Source of the DNA: Mantis religiosa
Taxonomy: Eukaryota; Arthropoda; Insecta; Mantodea; Mantidae
Direction: 5' to 3'
Length of the DNA stretch: 64,000 nucleotides
Assembly (NCBI GenBank): GCA_030765055.1
Contig: CM060947.1
Location: 100,132,711-100,196,710, forward strand
The notes under the pieces were generated by a model. It ran no database searches, was not told where the DNA came from, and was given only the letters and a program-made list of their open reading frames with translations. Position numbers and translations under genes: made by a program. Positions 63,291 to 64,000 of this stretch are shown piece by piece. Position 1 is the first letter of the stretch. The number at the start of each line of letters is the position of its first letter.

Positions 63291-64000
63291 GTAAGTTGCA
63301 CATCTTTGTTTTCTAGAAACACAATTCTTGAAATTTACTCATATGCAGTAAAGCCCCCTTAACCAAAGCCCAACTGAACTGACATGGATAGGGGAGTAGG
63401 GAATAAGAAAGAAAGACATAAAAAAAATTCTGAGATTCACTTTTACTGCTGAGTACAAGTTTTCCCATTCTAAGCATTTGTCATATTAGAATGGTATGCC
63501 CAATTAATAATATACTTTTCCAAATTGTTCTATTGTTATGCACATTCTTCTGTCCGACAATATATTTTTATAAATTGAGAAAGATCACTCAACTTCGTAA
63601 GAAGTCAATGGTACATATTTATACAGAGGGATTGAATTGAATTTATTTATACAACTTGATATTTACAATATTTTTATCTACAATATATACATGTTTCTTA
63701 TTTTAGTTGTATAAATTTTGGTGTGGGTTTCCTTTTTAAGTTTGCTAGCTCAGCCTGTCTCACTCCCAGGCCTTTTAGGCTTTCTGAGTAGCATAGTCAG
63801 CCTTCTATCCTCTACTCTATTTTGCCGTTTCCCCTTGTCCTAGCATATTTTCTTTTCCACTCTTTACTTTTCTTATTCATTTCTCTTTAGCTATCCAAAA
63901 CAGGTTCCCTGTATTTTCATTTTTACCTGTAACCATTTTTATGGCTACCAGCTCGCTTTGCATCTTTTCCCATTATACAGAGAGATTGTTCTAGGAATAA
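63291..64000. other. Intron; possible reverse LINE tail at 63630-63900
   Basis: GAATTGAATTTATTTATACA at 63632 looks like the complement of a LINE 3' end (...AATAAATTCAATTC), with AAGGCCTGGGAGTGAGACAG on the reverse strand after it. No open frame confirms it. Confidence 0.35.

Overview
The window is nuclear DNA of an animal, most likely an arthropod and probably an insect with a large, repeat-rich genome. Coding exons are split by spliceosomal introns, the background is AT-rich, and Penelope-like, Ty3/Gypsy, mariner/Tc1, IS630-like, Harbinger, LINE and tRNA-derived SINE sequences are all present. I cannot name the species. A termite or cockroach would fit the repeat load, but that is a guess. 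There are no prokaryotic features.

One host gene runs left to right through most of the window. Seven well-supported exons (8957-9423, 15080-15243, 28910-29076, 31063-31218, 35202-35604, 48314-48466, 63115-63290), plus a possible 36-nt exon at 62860-62895, have AG acceptors, GT donors and matching codon phases. They encode a Gln- and Pro-rich, low-complexity, probably nuclear protein that I cannot identify. Neither end of the gene lies in the window.

The rest is a transposon graveyard, mostly in this gene's introns. From left to right: a deleted Gypsy element (1-1822); a (TTA)n-rich microsatellite (1826-2483); a Harbinger-like element (2764-5607); a mariner (9508-10856); Penelope-like elements (PLEs) at 10891-12002, 13124-13817, 14321-15006, 21421-22191, 22333-27563 (with another nested inside), 37429-38068, 56410-57010 and 59398-60280; inverted Gypsy pieces (15683-17788); a minisatellite-bearing element (about 17870-19655); a LINE carrying a solo LTR (42180-43600); two more Gypsy copies (43617-46566 and 57489-62610); tRNA-carrying inverted dimers; and a large palindromic element (51168-55779) holding tRNA-like tandem units, a Tc1-like remnant and an IS630-like transposon. 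Every transposon coding region seen is truncated, frameshifted or contains stops.

The most interesting system is the PLE population. At least six families share inverted-dimer architecture, 10-14 bp target duplications, a family-specific hammerhead ribozyme whose helices differ in sequence but keep their pairing, and an ACAGTG motif 21-26 bp from one terminus. A separate set of tRNA-like inverted dimers has the same architecture and about 12-bp duplications, suggesting (inference) that they are mobilised by the PLE RT/GIY-YIG machinery.
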